NCBI GenBank assembly: GCA_902790475.1
Contig: CADASG010000013.1
Span: 1-34,592, forward strand
Length of the DNA stretch: 34,592 nt
Source of the DNA: an uncultured Ruminococcus sp.
GTDB taxonomy: Bacteria; Bacillota; Clostridia; Oscillospirales; Acutalibacteraceae
Direction: 5' to 3'
Both the position numbers and the translations under genes were made by a program. The notes below the pieces were generated by a model. The model was not told where the DNA came from. It saw only the letters and a list, made by a program, of their open reading frames with translations, and made no database searches. Positions within the stretch are counted from its first letter, which is position 1. Each line of letters opens with the position of its first letter. Shown one piece after another: positions 32,002 to 34,592 of this stretch.

Positions 32002-32190
32002 ATGGCAAAGTGTCAATTCTGCGGTAAGGATGTAAAGTTCGGAATCAAGGTTTCTCATTCACACAGACGTTCCAACAGAACCTGGAAACCTAATGTTCAG
32101 CGTGTAAAGGCAATTGTTGACGGTTCACCTAAGCGTGTATATGCTTGCACCCGTTGCTTACGTTCAGGTAAGGTTACCAGAGCAAACTAA
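32002..32190 (+). CDS. rpmB: 50S ribosomal protein L28
   Basis: The complete 62-residue protein of the large ribosomal subunit has the L28 core KVSHSHRRSNRTWKPNVQ. Two Cys pairs (CQFC at 4-7 and CTRC near residue 50) make a zinc ribbon, so this is the zinc-binding C+ form. An AAGGAGG site lies nine bases upstream of the ATG. The gene is monocistronic between its own promoter and a terminator. In many Bacillota, rpmB reads away from other genes in this way. Confidence 0.97.
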   Translation: MAKCQFCGKDVKFGIKVSHSHRRSNRTWKPNVQRVKAIVDGSPKRVYACTRCLRSGKVTRAN

Positions 32191-32204
32191 TAAATTTACA
32201 TCTT

Positions 32205-32238
32205 AAAGGGCTGTTTTCGCAGCCCTTTTTATTTTTAT
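32205..32238 (+). terminator. Terminator of rpmB
   Basis: A 9-bp stem (32205-32213 with 32220-32228), a TTTTCG loop and a TTTATTTTTA tail lie 15 bp after the stop codon. Confidence 0.92.
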
Positions 32239-32320
32239 AACGTTATCTGCCTCGCTCTCCCCCGAATAATGCGATCCCCTAAAACAGCTTCTCATAAAGC
32301 TTATTTAAACACAAAAAACA

Positions 32321-32357
32321 AAGGCCACTGAAGAAAAATAATTTAGTGGTCTTTTTG
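32321..32357 (+). terminator. Terminator-like hairpin upstream of the unknown secreted protein
   Basis: AAGGCCACT (32321-32329) pairs with AGTGGTCTT (32345-32353, one G-U pair) across a 15-base loop and is followed by TTTG. A-rich sequence on the left could make it work in both directions. It may shield the next gene from rpmB read-through. Confidence 0.55.
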
Positions 32358-32383
32358 TCATTATTTTGTCCTGTTTGGTGTTT

Positions 32384-32389
32384 TATAAT
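32384..32389 (+). promoter_or_regulatory. Possible -10 of the unknown secreted protein gene
   Basis: TATAAT lies 34 bp before the ATG at 32424, but no -35 with normal spacing was found. Confidence 0.35.
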
Positions 32390-32423
32390 AATTCCGGTTA
32401 AGACATCAAAGGAGGCACTAATT

Positions 32424-34169
32424 ATGAAAAGATTTAAAGTTAACCGATTGACCGCAATAACACTTGCGGCAATTATAACACTCTCCGTAACCGCTACCGG
32501 GATGACGTCAGTGTCAGCGGCAAGCACCGCTGAATCATCCGTTGGCAGCACCGCGGGCGACGCGGCAATCGCGGGAGCTAACAAGGCTATTGACAAGCTG
32601 ATTGAAATTGGCTGTGACAAGGTTCCCGGGCTCTCGGTTTTGGGCGCAGCAGGAATAGGCGTAATAGACAGCCTGTTTGGCACAGTATATGACACGGGTA
32701 TGTCGCTGGAGGATACAGACGATCACATTACACGCTCAACCAAGGATATTATTGCCGATATCGACAATATGAGTTCTCAGATGACAACCTACCACAACGA
32801 GGAAATGACGGCGCTCAAGACAATTTCAGACAAGCTTGACGAGATCTCAACCGAGCTGAAAAAAGAGGATATCAAGAGGTCGCTGGATAATTTTGATCAG
32901 GAGCACAATTGGGCGCTGTCAGCCCATGAAACCTTTATGAACAGCATTTCCGCCTACGAAAACAGTATAAGCAACGAATTCGCCGTTAAAAAGTACACTA
33001 TAATTGACGAAAGCACATATCTGGCGTTTCGCGATATAGTGTCAAACTGCGGAGTCAACACGGAATTCAGCCGCATGAAAAACTATCTTAATACCAAGGG
33101 CGGAACATTTGACCTTCTTTATAATCTGGAAAAAATGGAATATGACAGCGACGCTGAAGCGCAGATCACCTCAGATGGTACCGGCGTTAAAAATATTAAC
33201 GATTTAAAGCAGCTGGTTTCATACGACACGATCAAAAACGACCTCAAAGGATATGAGGCTGAGATGATTGTATATTATATGGACTGTTTGCAGCTTGCTC
33301 AAATGCAGTATGATATAAATAACTATGAATACTATCAAAACCACGGCAGCGACGCTCAGGCCATGAAAAAGCAGCTTGCGAACAATGCAGACGCTCTGAA
33401 AAACAAGGCGCAAAACTATTACAACGCTCTGCAAGAGGTTGTTACCGCTTACAATGCTGTTGAGCAGAAATATCAAAACGGAAAAGCGGCGGAGGTTTCG
33501 ATCATTGTCGGCGCCGACTCCTACAGCTTTAGCGTTGACGATCCCATGAAGGGCTGGCTTGTAATGAACACCTTGGCGTTCTACAACACAAGCAACTCCG
33601 ACTATCCTTCGGAAATGGTGTTTACACTCAACAAAGACTGGGCAACAACAGGTGACTTTTATCCCGGCGACGCGTACAGAAACGTAAACAACAAGCTTCC
33701 GCATGACTCTGACGGCTATATCAGTTTTCCGCAGCCTAACCGTGACGGATTGAAACTTACAGTCAATCTTAACGGACACTCTATCAAAACTCCGGTAGCG
33801 TGGAAATATACATTTACTTATATGGCTGTGACCAAATGCAATTATGAAATAACCATCAACGGCGATCCCGACTGTAAAAGCACAATTGACAATGCCGTAT
33901 TTTCGCTTGAAACCGCAAGAATTCTAAAAGCATACGATTGCACGGGAGCTTATTTGAACCTTAACGTCAATAATGTTAATCTTATTCAGCGAAACAATCC
34001 GCGGTGTCCTTTTGCGACATTCGGTACAAGAGGCGGCGGCGAGATCCACGTCAACAACTGCAAGGCAACATATGAGGACTATAATTTCTGGTATGACGGA
34101 CAATGTTCGGACGGAAGGCACTTCACATTTGATGAAAACGGAACTATTCCGGAACATGTAACCCCTTGA
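32424..34169 (+). CDS. Secreted protein of unknown function, helical front half and strand-rich tail
   Basis: I do not recognise this 581-residue protein. The signal peptide (about 1-32) ends in SVSA-AS. An Ala/Gly-rich segment with a hydrophobic stretch (about 67-88, VPGLSVLGAAGIGVIDSLFG) follows. A long helical region with coiled-coil character (about 100-165) and further helices (to about 350) come next. The back part (about 370-581) is predicted beta-rich, with Asn/Gly-rich NLNGHS and NVNNVNL motifs like right-handed beta-helix or C-terminal binding domains, and six of the nine Cys residues. Helices around a hydrophobic hairpin followed by a beta domain recall alpha-pore-forming toxins or adhesins, but this is only a shape argument. 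AAAGGAGG lies ten bases before the ATG. Confidence 0.75.
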   Translation: MKRFKVNRLTAITLAAIITLSVTATGMTSVSAASTAESSVGSTAGDAAIAGANKAIDKLIEIGCDKVPGLSVLGAAGIGVIDSLFGTVYDTGMSLEDTDDHITRSTKDIIADIDNMSSQMTTYHNEEMTALKTISDKLDEISTELKKEDIKRSLDNFDQEHNWALSAHETFMNSISAYENSISNEFAVKKYTIIDESTYLAFRDIVSNCGVNTEFSRMKNYLNTKGGTFDLLYNLEKMEYDSDAEAQITSDGTGVKNINDLKQLVSYDTIKNDLKGYEAEMIVYYMDCLQLAQMQYDINNYEYYQNHGSDAQAMKKQLANNADALKNKAQNYYNALQEVVTAYNAVEQKYQNGKAAEVSIIVGADSYSFSVDDPMKGWLVMNTLAFYNTSNSDYPSEMVFTLNKDWATTGDFYPGDAYRNVNNKLPHDSDGYISFPQPNRDGLKLTVNLNGHSIKTPVAWKYTFTYMAVTKCNYEITINGDPDCKSTIDNAVFSLETARILKAYDCTGAYLNLNVNNVNLIQRNNPRCPFATFGTRGGGEIHVNNCKATYEDYNFWYDGQCSDGRHFTFDENGTIPEHVTP

Positions 34170-34232
34170 TCACATGTTGGAATGATTATTCTGCAAGAAT
34201 TTTTATAGTATCCTATTAGAATACAACAAAAC

Positions 34233-34257
34233 ACCGCCCTGTCAACAGCAGGGCGGT
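34233..34257 (-). terminator. Terminator of the right-edge membrane protein gene
   Basis: A 9-bp perfect stem (34233-34241 with 34249-34257) is followed on the minus strand by TGTTTTGTTG. It may also help end the convergent secreted-protein gene at 34169. Confidence 0.8.
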
Positions 34258-34264
34258 AAAATTA

Positions 34265-34592
34265 TCAGTTATTATATATATCGCGTTTTCGCATTATAAA
34301 TAATACAATAGAGCATATCAGCAGCATTACTAGTATAATCAGCGCGATGTACCACTCGCCGGTAAATATTTTAGCATCGCTGTTATCCTTGGAATTGTTT
34401 TGCGGCGAAGTAGCTGATGTGGGCGCGGCGGTTGGCTTTTCGGTAGGCTTTACCGTTGTTGTGTTCGCCTCGTCTTTTGTGGACGGCGTATAGTTTGAAT
34501 CATGAAAGGTAGAAGGCGTTATTTGAGTATGCTTTGAAACGCTTACCTCTTTTGTACGCGCGTTGTTTATCACATTTCCTTTTTTTACAAGG
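34265..34592 (-). CDS. Membrane-anchored surface protein, C-terminal part (partial)
   Basis: The frame is open to the right edge of the window, so only the last 108 residues are visible. A GTG at 34573 is possible but the frame continues upstream of it without a stop. The visible part has a Thr/Ser/Pro/Lys-rich extracellular linker (repeated KPTEKPTAAPT-type segments). One transmembrane helix follows (WYIALIILVMLLICSIVLFI) and then MRKRD and a very short cytoplasmic tail. This is the end of a single-span surface or wall-spanning protein. There is no LPXTG sortase motif. The function cannot be told from this fragment. Confidence 0.7.
   Translation of the reverse strand, partial: LVKKGNVINNARTKEVSVSKHTQITPSTFHDSNYTPSTKDEANTTTVKPTEKPTAAPTSATSPQNNSKDNSDAKIFTGEWYIALIILVMLLICSIVLFIMRKRDIYNN

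Noticed and set aside
34265-34592. Sortase-anchored (LPXTG) surface protein
   Set aside because: No LPXTG-like motif precedes the membrane helix; the helix and short basic tail indicate simple membrane anchoring.

Overview
The window looks like a gut Firmicute of the Ruminococcus / Oscillospiraceae type. This is inferred from several things seen in the sequence: a dockerin-bearing protein with starch-binding (CBM26-like) modules, a pyruvate phosphate dikinase with the clostridial catalytic residues, the glmU-prs-pth-mfd-foldase gene order of Bacillota, a zinc-type ribosomal protein L28, the scpA-scpB-DUF2953/GerW-DD-carboxypeptidase-rluB block of spore formers, strong AGGAGG-type ribosome sites throughout, and dispersed short intergenic repeats. 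No rRNA, tRNA, CRISPR array, transposase or phage gene was recognised.

Layout. 1-1188 is the 3' end of a fibronectin-III-repeat surface protein (+). 1243-3436 (-) holds a DUF1015 gene and an L-asparaginase-like gene behind a clear promoter whose leader contains a ~180-bp imperfect palindrome. 3846-6473 (-) is ppdK. 6792-12743 (+) is a housekeeping block: a uridyltransferase-only GlmU, Prs, Pth and Mfd. It is followed from its own promoter by a foldase-like lipoprotein and a Pro/Asn-rich single-span surface protein (12905-15033). 15198-19523 (+) is a tightly packed potassium operon: KtrB, KtrA, a small membrane-anchored LysR-effector-like protein, a short KdpD-type histidine kinase and a KdpE-type regulator. 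A TspO-like gene follows. 20152-23865 (-) is a four-gene set: a DUF815 ATPase, a substrate-binding/peptidoglycan-binding lipoprotein, a DUF5662 protein and a family-6 uracil/hypoxanthine-DNA glycosylase. 24066-26075 (+) is the secreted dockerin/starch-binding protein, followed by a decayed extra module and a terminator. 26190-26757 is packed with short intergenic repeats. 26758-31841 (-) runs from an M50 protease through ScpA, ScpB, a DUF2953-GerW fusion and a D,D-carboxypeptidase to RluB. 32002-32190 (+) is rpmB. 32424-34169 (+) is a secreted protein of unknown function with a helical front half and a strand-rich back half. The window ends inside a membrane-anchored protein on the minus strand.

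How the parts work together. The K+ operon pairs a transporter (KtrAB) with its probable regulators, and three CTTAAC direct repeats in helical phase lie just upstream of the ktrB -10. The starch-binding protein has no catalytic domain and would act as a dockerin-attached adhesin or scaffold part of an amylosome-like complex. The scp/gerW/dac/rluB block links chromosome condensation, spore germination and cell-wall functions, as in other spore formers. The items most worth a second look are: the in-frame DUF2953-GerW fusion with an internal ribosome site; the single-lobe LysR-like protein in the K+ operon; the palindromic leader upstream of the DUF1015 gene; the nonsense-truncated starch-binding gene; the GlmU lacking its acetyltransferase half; and the unknown secreted helical protein at the right end.
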